NCBI RefSeq assembly: GCF_040807025.1
Contig: NC_090946.1
Location: 80,412,641-80,476,640 of the forward strand
Direction: 5' to 3'
DNA from: Struthio camelus
Taxonomy: Eukaryota; Chordata; Aves; Struthioniformes; Struthionidae
Length of the DNA: 64,000 bases
Below, piece by piece: positions 37,233 to 49,200 of the stretch. The notes under the pieces are model-generated. The model was not told the origin of the DNA. It made no database searches and saw nothing but the letters and a program-made list of their open reading frames with translations. Each line of letters starts with the position of its first letter. Position 1 is the stretch's first letter. The position numbers and the translations under genes are program-made.

Positions 37233-40200
37233 CTGGGAAGAGAGACAAAAAAACCAAACATGGACTCTCAGAAATGGACAATTTCTTAGTTTGGAGACTG
37301 CTGCTAGTCTGCACAGCTAAGCAGGGCATTTAAGTCTGGATGTCATAAGTCGGAACCTGCTTCTGCAGATATCATGCTTCCAAGGAACCTGGCTTTAAAG
37401 AAAAAAGTGAAAAGTGCACCAGCCCCTACCAAATTGGTCAAGAGCAGCCAGAGCCTTCAATTCCTCACTAAACTGCTGGGGCACGAGAAGCTCAGATCCC
37501 TGAGCAACAAGTAAAAGACAGGGCTGCCAGGTTTCCCTTACAGTTTAGCTGGAGGCACCAGACCATTCCTCCCCCATCCATGTTTCTGTAGAGCTTTGTC
37601 CCAGATGGTTTCCAGGGGACATCCTCCCAGACCTCCAGGGACTTCACCTCACTGCTTTGCATTACCAGTGGAGAGACTCCTCCGGAGGCCACTTGAGAGC
37701 CCTTCTCCCTTCACCAGCTAAGGAAGGATCCTAGCTGGATCAGCCTTCCCAGATGAAGGCCTCGTGTCTGCAGCCACTGTGCGCTTCTACCACTGTGCGC
37801 TCAGCATGATATCCACTTCTCAGAGCTGGTCACGTTTATCTAATGAGTGTAGCCCCTTGTGAGCTACAGAAGGGAACAAAACCAAGCTCAGTCAGAAGGT
37901 TCTTTGCCCCATCCACCTCGCCCAAGCTGACTTTTATGTCAGGATTTTTCTTGCGAGCAGAAGCCAAGAACTGTTGCTTCCACATAAGACAGCAGAACAG
38001 CAGCTGAGCTTTTACACGCCCAGGACAATGCTTACCCGCCTTCTCTGGCCCCAAGCCGTGACAAGTCATCATCGCTGTCATAGCGCCTTGGATTGTCAAA
38101 GAAGTAGGCTCTGGAGCTGTAACTATGACTATTGACCATTCCTGCTGGAGTCTATTAAAGAGAAAGGAGTTAGGCCAGTAGCAAGGCATTTCTAGTTGTC
38201 TTCTTAAAGGTTTACCCCCACACCCCAGACACCTCTGAGCTCTCTCCCTGCACAGGGGTATTCAAGCTACAGCAACTTGCTCAGGCCTACCAAGTTCTGA
38301 CTCAGTCTCTGAGCCCGGAAGAACAGCACCACAAAAGTCGTTGGCACCAGCTCCCAGAGGAAGAGGACCACTCCAAACACTACATATTCTTCACTGCTCA
38401 CTTCCACATGCACCTGTGGACAGAAGCCAGAAGTCTGTGAATACCCCTAGCCATCAGCACAGCTCCAGAGCTCCAGAAACTGGACACTGACACAGCATAA
38501 GGATTTCTCCGCATTCCTAGTTCTCCTGTGAAGGCAGAAATCCAAGCCAGAGTAGCAACCCCTTTCTAGCCCCTACTGTCTCCAAGGAGGAATGGTAGTT
38601 CTTCAGTGTGCTACCCAGGATAGTGCTAGCTCCCTCCCCACCCCAAAGACTCTCCCTTGCACACAGCCATGCCTTTTTAAGCATGGCTTCTCTGCTCCAG
38701 TTGACTTGTTCCTCCTCTCCCCCAATAAAAGATCTGGCAGGGTCTAAAATTTAAGAGCACAACAGGGAATCCCTCCTGAAAAAGCAGCTGAACTGAAGAT
38801 TCAGGCTTGCTCTGGTGGACAGAACGAACAGGGCTTCTGAAGGTAGAAATCCAGCTCATGTGAGGATACAGAGAAACCAACACCCCATATAGCTCTTTCC
38901 CCTATACATTCCCTTTTACTTCATTACTAGCTCTGGATTGGAGGTTACACACAGACACTTACCTTGTCTGAAAGGTTGTCCCAGCCATAGTTAAAAGGAC
39001 CAGGAACATTGTCTGGAGATATGGCCACAGCTACCAGGTTGTAGCAAGCCCTTGAGGAATAGAGAAGAGCAACTACAGATCCCACAAGAATAGCCTGGCA
39101 GACAGATGTTCCCTAGGACAGAAAGAAAAACAGTTTTAATGCAAACTTTCCGCAGAGCTGTTTTTTTTAAAAACAGAATCACAGCACGCTTGAGGTTGGC
39201 AGGGACCTCTGGAGATCATCTTGCCCAACCCCCCTGCTCAAGTAGGGTCCATCTAGGGCATGTTGTACAGGACCACATCCAGGCAGGTTTTGAATATCTC
39301 CAGAGAAGGAGACTCCACAACCCCTCTGGGCATTTTAAATGCATGAGAAGCTGTGCAGACAAGGCTGACCTAGAACATTTGTATGTTACTGCTCAGATAT
39401 TGAGAGCTGGTTAAGAGCTTCCTTATGTGATGAGTTGCAGGAGCAGAGCTATGCTGCCAGCGTCCACCTGGGAGCAGGAAAGGCTCAAGGCAGGGGAGAG
39501 TCATTCTCAGGGTGTTGTTGATAGACTACACCTAGCAAAGTTATTTCAGTAGTCAGCTTCAAACTTGTGGCCTTTCTGTGGTGGCCTCCAGAAGACCGAT
39601 CAACAGCCATTAAGAAAGTCATCCTGCTGTTTCTACACCCTGACCAAGCACAGACTCTACAGCAGTGATGCCCACATTGCTCACTTACCCTGCAGACACT
39701 GAGCATCCCAGATGTTGAACGTGCCCGTGTCTAAGAAAGAAGCCTAGATATGTGGGGTGGCAACTTTGAAAAAAGGAAGGAGGACCTGGTCTCAGAACTT
39801 CACTGCTGCTGTGGGACAAGGCAGACTTTGTTGTACACAGAGCAGCAAGCTATGGGGTGACTGGATGTTGAGGGACCTCTGCCTTCTGTTAGCTGTCTTA
39901 TGCTGGTGAAGACCTTTCTAGAAGCAGGCCTGTCAGAGGGACAACTGCCATTAGGTACATCTCCTGCAGAACTAGCCATAGGAATGGGAACGTTATAGAA
40001 ACGCTCACAGACCTTCAGGCAGTGTTATTTCTTTGCTGAGTACACCTGTGAAACTGTTTAATAGCTATTGGTAGGCACTAAGTCACCGCACGGTGGAAAC
40101 TAGTAAGAGGTAAACAAATCTAAGCAAGATGCAGTTGATTTTACACTATATGTAAATAGATAATCCGCTCAGGAACCTCACCTTATTCACCTATTCCACA

Positions 40201-43200
40201 TCCAAACTATGGGTATGCTAGCTCCATTTTCCTAGTTTTGGAGAACGAGCTCAAGATATGGTCTTGGAAGAGCCAGCTGGAAAACACACAAGTCCCTGTG
40301 ACACCACTGAAGCACAACAACACAGCCCGCTCCAGTGCTGTCAGCTGAGTCCTTGGTATTCAGGGCAGCAGAATTAGAGACAGAAAGGCTAGTGAAGCAA
40401 TAGTCTCCAGCAGGCAACGACCATAGCATAGGACCTGGCAACAACCCAATAGCAGAGCCTGCTTCTCAAATGGCTCTAAAACCTTCCCGCATTCAGTCTT
40501 ACTGGGCCCCCTCCAGCCTTGCTGGGCTGCTTTGATAGTCACTAGGTTTAGAGTTGGAGTTCAGCAGGCAAGGCAACCTTTTTAGACACTTCTGCTGATC
40601 CCAATCCTATTGTTGCAGCTCTTCCACAGTGCTGCAAGTCAAAGGATGCCTCCAAGGCAGGGAAGGCAGACATTAGTTGAATGCAAAAGACCTTTACCAG
40701 ACAGTTAGGTTGAGTACTCAGGGGAAGAACGGTCTTCTCTAGCACATGTTGCACAACAGCAAGGCCCTAAAGGTAGCCTCAGGCACATGACTAGAGCAAG
40801 TCACTGCATCAGTAAATCACTGCTGGGTGAACTTGGTAAGTTAGCGTCCAGAGCCGGTTAGATAGAGTTGAAGACCTGCCTCATGTAAGCAGGGATTTGA
40901 ACAGGTTCTCAGCCTAGTTACAACTTCTGTCTCATTTAGATCGCCCTGCTGCAGTCTGCAGTTTTTGTGGACGGTTGTCATAAGAGCCAACTATGCATCT
41001 AGCCCTGCCTGCCTACAACCCACACTCCCTGGATTCCTGGCAACTGCAGATGCCCTCTGCTTCCTAAGAGGGAAGGACTTCTACACAAACCCTCAGCTTC
41101 AACCCTGATAGCATAGCTCTAGCAGCCCCTCAGCTTTTATTTAACTCCAGCCAGTGCCAGCTGCCCCCTTTAAGGCAAGTAGTAGTAGACTGCAGCAACT
41201 TTGAGTGGTCCTACAGGTGACCTGCTAACGAGCAAGGAGACGCTTCCAGCCAATGCAAGGCAGTTGTTTGGATCCAGGGCCTCTTTGTAGCAGTCTCTGC
41301 TGCAAGGCAGCCTGTCACCCTCCTCACACCCTTCCTCAGGGAAGAAGCAGCAGCATCCAACAGCCTTCAGGATGCTTTACAGCCTCTCTCGCCTGAGCCG
41401 GGCAGCAACAGTCCTCTAAGCTCATCCTAGAGTCACCTTTTTCAGGACACACTGGAGAGAGAGTCTCCATAGGAGGCCAGAGTCCTGAACTTCTGACAGC
41501 TGGAAAGAAAGGGTTCAGGGCATGCAAGGTGAAAAGCTGCGCTATTGGGAAAAGGCACTAGCTCAAAAGTATCATAGCCAGGCAGCTGGCTTCCTTGAGC
41601 CTGATATATTCATCAGGTGCTAAAACTATTCTAGAGATACTTCCAGGCTGATTAAGAGACTGCAGTCCACCCTTCTCACAAGGCCAGGTCTCCACCTTGG
41701 AATCACTGCCTTTGACAGAAATATGCCTTCCCAGAGGAAGAAAGGACAGCTCCCAGGTGCACACTTAGTTGCAGCCTACTCTCACGCCAAGATGAGGCTG
41801 TGGATGGCACTTTACTACCTGCTGGAGAAGAGAGCTGGGTATGTTCAGACCCCCACCCATACTTCAGCCTTGGAGGCAGGCCCTGCAGCAGCTTCTCCTC
41901 CCATTCTGAAGTGTTTATCTCAAGCAGTACAGGTCAGCACCGTCTCTGGCGCAAGCAAGCCAGTCAGCCAAACCAAAGCTGGACTGCTGCTGGATCCACT
42001 TTGCAGAGAATTGTGTTAGACATCTGTCAGATCTATCAGTGCCCTGCAGACCTTACTGTGCTTAGCAGCAATAAGTTGCAGAAACTGCATCTCTTTCTCC
42101 TTAAAGGAGCCACTCCACCAGCCAAGCCTTAAGTTAAGCTTCTAAACCCAAAGAAAAGCATAATCAGCTCCTAAGTCTCCTGTTGCATCAAAGCTGCAGA
42201 TAGCACTCTCCTTTAACATACACAAGCCACAGAGCTGTGCCACTTCATTTCTATACAAGCAGCATGCACCATCTACAGGGAAAAGTCAGAGCCAGCATCT
42301 CCATGTTGCAAGGCATATTGGAACAAGAGCATCTCAGCTCCCACCAGGCCAGTGTGGCTCTGCCTAAGCACATACAGATCCAGTTGAGAACCCAGCTGAT
42401 AGCTGCACAGTTCCAGTATAGTTCAAGGCATTGACCTACCTTAGACTCGAGGTAGACATTTGCTGAAGACATTTTTCCCAGTTTGCACATGCAGCAAGCC
42501 AATGAGACGGCACAGAGGATGAAGAGGCTATCATTGACTAGGGCACGGGCAAGGACTGTCCATCTCAGCTGGTTCTCTGGGACTTCACTATGGATTAGCA
42601 TTGCACAAGTTAAGTTCACAACTAGGAAGAGGAGGCTGGTAAATACGGAGCCCAGATACAATAGGACCCTGCAGAAGAGGTAGGTGAGAAACATGGAGTT
42701 CACATCAGTTTACGCAGACAACTCTGGAGTCATTCTCCACCACCTTCCCATCTCATCAGGCAGGATGACCTCCCAGCAGGCCCAGAGCTGTCCTTGCTAT
42801 GAAGATCAGGTATTCTGGCAAGTTTGTGATTGTGCTGGCAGCCTAAGCCTGCTGTGTATTTCTATTTAAGCCGCTCTCATCTAGCATGAGCTGTGTTAAG
42901 TAGTCATGAGTTACAGGACTCATCTTCTGACAGTCAGGTTCTTATCTTGCAAATTTTAAGTGTTGCTCCAGCTCTGCATTAACTTCAGTCAATAAGCTAT
43001 GAGTCATCACACCACTGCAACTTCTTTACTGAAAGCCACTGGAGCTTACATTTTCCATTATGGGTTTCCCTGGAAATGGCTAGGGAACACTTGGGCCGCA
43101 CAAACACAAATCCCACCTATTGCTCAAACCTCATCCTGCAGATTTTTCATGGAGGTGGGACAGCTCAGAAGGACCTTGAGAATTCGTCTAATCCATTATC

Positions 43201-46200
43201 AACATCTGTACATGTCATGAACAATCTAGTACTGAGACATGCGTTAATTTCCTTTGTATCCTTGACCCACTTCCCCAGCTCCCAATCCTGCCCCAAGGCA
43301 TGGCACTGATCCTTTGTCAGAGTACAGCTAGCCATGACATAAGCTGCATTCAGTCTTTGGGGTCTGGAACTCCCATTCCTAATGCTAGAGCACTAATCCA
43401 CCTTAAAAGGCCTTTGAAGGTAAGGTTAGAAGAGCGTCACTTACTTGTACTTGTTGAATTCAGCTGCACATTTCACTTTGAATATGACCTAGGGGAAAAG
43501 TTTGCATGGCATTACTTAAAGTGACCTACAATTCTCCTTTAAGCTTAGGGAAGATATATATACACACACAACAGCAGAGCCAGCATCTCGCTGGGCAACT
43601 CGAAGGACTACAGATTATCTATTAGCGCTAAATCTTACACTTTATCAACTTGCAAGAAAGACTGGTATCTTTTCCTAGAAGAGCTGTATTTGAATGTAGG
43701 CATCCAATAGGAAAGAACATATGTATTATCCCTCTTGTAACAAGGCTTTTAATACCACCACACCTAAGGACTTCAAGGAAAGAGCCAAATTCAGCACTCA
43801 GGACTCACTAACAGCACTCAAAACTACATTTACTTCGCCAAGTGTTCTTCGTACTGCATATTTTAAGACCTCAGTCAAGCTGAATTTCTCTTTTAGGGGA
43901 GACCGTTTGAGTTGCTATACTCCAGTGAGACAAACAGCTGATCTAAAATAGCCCTCTAGTATTGAATTATGGACCTGCAGTTCACCATAAGCCTTACTAA
44001 AAGCTGTGGACAATAACAAGCATTTGGACTTCTTGGTTCTTCTGTGCTTTAGACGTCTGCAGACCAAATACTCCTGAAAAGTGACTCCAAGATGACAGGA
44101 AGCCCTCCAGAGGCCAAAGGCCCAGCCTATCGAGTTGGGTGGCACACTTGGCAAACTAGCACACTAGCTGACAGTCATTCACAGACTATTTCACCCTTCA
44201 AAGCAACATCTGCTTTGTCAAACAGTGGATCTGGGTCCTGTGAACCTCCTCGCCACACAAGGTATTAGGAGACTCCAGCTGAACAGTTGTATAAGAAGGA
44301 TGGGTGCTTCAAAGCAAAGGCTCACAAGCCTCTCCTCAGACTGTTGTAGTAGTAGACAGGCCTCTGTTTCTTTGGGCTGGAGGGTGGCTCGTGCTAAAGC
44401 ATAAAGGGGCTAGACTCTTAGTACGAGGAAACGTGTCTACCCCTTCCTAACCTAGCCACGCTCCCAAATTATAGCTCATACAGGAGGAGCACAGAGATCC
44501 TGCTGAAGGGGGAACAGGCAACTGGCATTCACACAGAGGTCAGCACAAGCAGGGTAGATGCTAACAGCAGGCAAGCAGCATGCTAGCAGAGCTTCATGGA
44601 GTTCACTTCTTGTCACACACTGACTCAGCACAGTCATGGCAGGAACTGTTTCTTGTCCCGTGAAACATGCACATCTTGGTACAAGCCTTATCAGGAAGGG
44701 ATCCAGAGCAGGGGGTCACATTCAGTCTTGGACAAAACTCATGTCCTGTGTCTGGAGACTTTGAAGGAACTTGGGAAGAGGCAGAGACAGCCAGCTAGCC
44801 AGATCCAACAGACATGCAGTAATCAGAGAGTGGCAAGTGCATAAGTGCAGAGGTTTGGTTTCACAACTCCTTCAAGAGGTCATCCTTGTCAGCTTCTAGA
44901 CTGTGGCTCCAATGAAGGTTCACTCATCTCTTCAAGGCACTCTTAGTCAGCTTTTTTTCCCTCTGACAGGATCTCTTGGCTCCTGCCTTCCAGTCAGCAC
45001 TGAGGTAGCACTCACACTCCAAGGCTTCAGAAGTCAGGCTCCTGCCTGCCAGCAGGATTGCCAAAGGTACTTCAGGATTCGAAGGATTGTCTGATCCATT
45101 ACAGAAGTTTAAAGTACTTGAAAGCCCTCAGAGCAGGCATCAGACCTCAGACAGCTTCAGCAACCCCTGTTCCTACAGCTAGTTCTTACTGTCTGGCTCT
45201 TCTTCCTCAGTCTGAGGGAAGAACTGAAAGAGCACTTAAGAGCAGGGAGCAAGACATGGTACCTAGGCAGAGGGAGGCATCTAGTTCCCCATGCTTGAGA
45301 AGCAGTCTCACAAGCCCTTTAACCTGTTATCTTGGCCTATGCTAGCCAGGAGTAGTACGGGGCAAAGAAGTGGCATAACCCACACTGAGCCCCAAAGCTC
45401 ATCTGAGTTAGCTAACACCTGGGCCCAGGCAGGGGAGCCTGGTAACACTCCAGAGTATGATTTGTCCTCCTCCTTCCCCTCTCTCCCCCCCATCTGCCTG
45501 TAGGCTACATTCAAGTTTCAAGCGCTTCGGGAGCGTCAAAGCAGACACCACAGCCAGCCAGCTAGGAAACCTCTTGGTTCAGCACCCCGTTTATGCAACA
45601 TGGAAATCCATTTGAGATGTTTGGGCTGCTGCTGACTCCCAGAAGAGCAATCCAGTTGGTACAACTGCAGCCTCCCACGCACAGGGCAAGCTGAAAGTCT
45701 GTGGCATGTTCTGTACCAACTAATAGCCCTGAGCAAGAACAATCCCCTCAGCGGAGCAGGGCAAGGCTACTGGCTAACAGAAGCCACTGGCTTCAGCAGC
45801 TGCAGTAGTCCCATGCAAGACTAACTGCCAAGACCCTCCCCCTATGGCTGCAAGCTCTGGGTGCTACGGTACATAAAGCTGTCTCAGAGTTAGAGGGTAA
45901 CAGTGATCAAAGATTTACATTCAGAGTGTTGCTATGAAAAGCAGAGGGAGACCATGGCACCAGCCGTGGGCTTTTACTAGTCCCCAGATATTTAGTCCTG
46001 TAACTTCAGGAAGAGAGTGGGCTGTACTACTCATTTTTGTCTTGGTTACAAGCACATAACTCACAGAAGGTCAGTTTTTTCTTCAGAGGCTGGGTCAGTA
46101 GGTGACACAGATAACGTTCACATTGTCTCAAGAGTAAGAACTCAAAGGTACAATATTGCACAGCTTTCAGCACTGGCCTATCTCTTCTGCTTTCAGCGCA

Positions 46201-49200
46201 AAAAGACAGCTGATGTAGAAGGCCCTGAAGAAGCCAGTGTAGAGAGCTTGGAGTAGTCCTGACCTTTCTAGAAGCAGGAAATCCAGATAGACAAGATGAT
46301 CTCCAGAGGTCCCATCCAACCTAAACGATTCTGTGATTCTGTGATCTCCTGCCCCAAGCAGGGGCATTACACTAAGTTGCTGGTAGTAAGCCTGGTAAGC
46401 TGAGCAGTTGCTTTGATTCAGCTGGGTGGCCAGCCCCAGATGACATGAAGTTGCTTGCTGAAAGAAAAGAGAGGTCTCTGCTAATCCAGAGCAACAGGAC
46501 TGAACATTTTTACTCCTAAGTAAACCTTTTAGGACAGTTAAGCAACACAGCAACTGTCTTTCTGGAGACATGAGTCCTCTGAGCACTTGATATCAGCAGC
46601 AGACTTGGAAAGAAACCTAGACTGAGAATAACTACAGACCTGGAAGCTCCCTGTGATGCTGGAAGCTTTTGTTTTGTGACAAAAGTAGACATTTTTACAG
46701 AAGCAAATTCTTTGGGGTCAATGATGTGAGCAGAAAATGAACTTGCTAAGGGTATGTTCTCAGAGTATTAGCTAAAAACGCCCATCCTTAGAAGGTGTAC
46801 TGGGAGGCGTCACTGCTGGCAAGAAAGATGACAAGTTAAAGACCTATATCCCAGAAACAACTGTAAGGATCAGTTTTAGTACCTGCACAAGTCAGGTGCC
46901 TTGTTCTCCAGGTAATATTGGACACGCTTGATTTTGGCACAACCATTCATTGTCAAGACCTGGAAGATCCAGGAGAACCAAAAATCCCCCAAAACCCTCT
47001 AAGCAGTCTCTCTTCTTTATGCATAGTTAACACCTTTCAGTCTCTGTCTCCCTGGTGGGAGAAGAGTCTTTCGCTCCAAAAAGAAGTTGAGTTCAGCCTC
47101 CACAGATACAAGGCAGATAGCCAGGTGCTGCCTGTAGTCTCACTTGATGTGAACACAGCACTCAGCTGCAAGACCATCAAAATGGATTCCTTCTCTTACC
47201 ACAGAAACTCAGCACAAGGCATCAGGGCTCAGCACAGGCCGTTTTGGGACTATACACCACAAGTCATGTTTCAGCTTTCCCCCACCTCTCAGAGGAAGAG
47301 CTAGGAACCATCTGTGAGGAGGATCTCTCATCAACCCCACTAATGCTGGGATCATCCTATGTCATCACAAACACAGGGTGCAACTGGCATGTACCCTCGT
47401 TTCCTAGAACAGCTTGTTGCTGGCATGGCCATCTGTTCATCTGGGAACTCCAGGGCCCATGGGACTCTCTGACTACAGAACAGAGCAATGTTAAGTTCAA
47501 GGGACCCCTTGCCAGCTGTTCCTCCGAGGACGTGGCACAAGCATGGACATGGCATATATCAGGTGTCCACCAGACAAAGAAGGTGGAAGAGTGCAAGGAC
47601 TGATGGAGGCTTTTCAAATTCTTCACCTGAAAAGGCAGGAAGCCTGCACCCTTGGAAGCAGGGCAGCAAGGACAAACAGCTCCCAGACTGGATGCTGATT
47701 CCAGGCCCGTCTGCTCCAGTGCAATTAGAGCAACAAAGGATGAAAGAGGCTGATGTCATCTAATCAGATGGAGCACTTAAAGAAACCCAGACAGGTTAAG
47801 GGTTATGGCCACACCAGTCTGACAGAGCAGCCCATCAGAAGGCCTTACTCATCGCCGCACACAGTTGCTCACCCCCAAGTGAGACAAGAATGCAGAATGT
47901 TCAAGAAGGCCTTTTAAGAGGGTCGAGATGGAGGTTGTTGCAGCTGGAGTTATAGGTATTGCCTTCCTGGCAAGGATCTAGAGAAGCAGGAACAGGAAGA
48001 CGCTTAGGAAAAGTAGAGAGGAAGAAGTGCTTCCTACCAGGAGGCATTACACCTCCTGATGTTCCAGGTAGGAATGAGGCAGTGACCGAAGAAACTGTCT
48101 TCACCAAATAATCATCCCACATGCATTTTGTTAGGCCTCCACGTCCCCCCCCAGGAACCTCCTGGGTCAAGAGGGGAAAGGAGGAGGACAGCCTCTCCCC
48201 ACAGCAAGAGGGAGTAATAAGCAGTTCCACTAGACTGACTGTCATCCCCTGACTAGAACATCATGCAAAATAATGCTAGCGCTCCACAAGCATTTGCTGT
48301 TTCCTGAAGCTCTTTCCCCACTCAGCACCATTTCATCCTCAGCTTGTACATAGTCCAAGGATCTCCATAGAATAAGTAAGATTAGCTCAAATGACATCTG
48401 CCTAATGGAAGGAAGTGTGGCCTGAGCTATGTTATTTTTCCAATATCTCCACAAAGAGACACAAAGACAACTAGTCAGGTTTTCAGCACACAAGGAACCT
48501 ATGCTTACACCTGAGGAAATTTAAGACCAAGATGCTGCCTCCAGAGTAGTAAGAGCCTAGTGTCCTTCTAAAGGTTGCAGGCAATTGGCCAATAAGCATT
48601 GAGAATCAATGGACCATCCATAGTAGGTTCTTTGGTACAGTCACTGATGTGACTTCACCAATTATCTCTAGCTCCTAGATCATTTTGGTTAGACTGAAAA
48701 CTGCTGTGGTTCCACAGTAGTTTTTCCTCCAGGCAGTGACAGTTCTTGTTTAATTATGCCCTAAACCCACTTAATACAGCTTCTCCTGTGCTTTAAGAAA
48801 GGCACTGAACAGCCAAACCAGACTTAAGCTAACCATCAACACATGGCACCCTTCTGTCAAGGAAAGGAAAGGCCAGTCCTTTATCAGACTGTTCTTCAAG
48901 CAGGGGAGGCCAAACATCACTACTCAGCATTGCTTTTTTTCATTGAAATGGAAGCTAGAAGAGCAAAGACTTTCAGTCCATCTAGCTGCACTCTTCCTAG
49001 AAACCGCAGAGGCTCCAGCTCTCCACCAAACACCACAATGAGATCAACTGCAGACAAGTGCAGCTTTCTCACCAAGAAGTGCTGGACACTCATTCTCCTC
49101 AGGAGAGCCAAATGTTAGGCCCTTCTTTGTAGCTACATAATGCATACCCCTTTCCATAAGTCATTTTAATCCCTTCCCACTCTAGATTCTTCAGGCAGGA

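Larger units (their letters stand above)
37233..38962 (-). other. GPR137C: GPR137C introns 4-6
   Basis: Intron 6 (803 bases), intron 5 (139) and intron 4 (549). Nothing else recognised. Confidence 0.8.
39113..43444 (-). other. GPR137C: GPR137C introns 2 and 3
   Basis: Intron 3 is 3.3 kb and holds the CR1 fragment at 39174-39331. Intron 2 is 776 bases. No other gene recognised. Confidence 0.8.
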
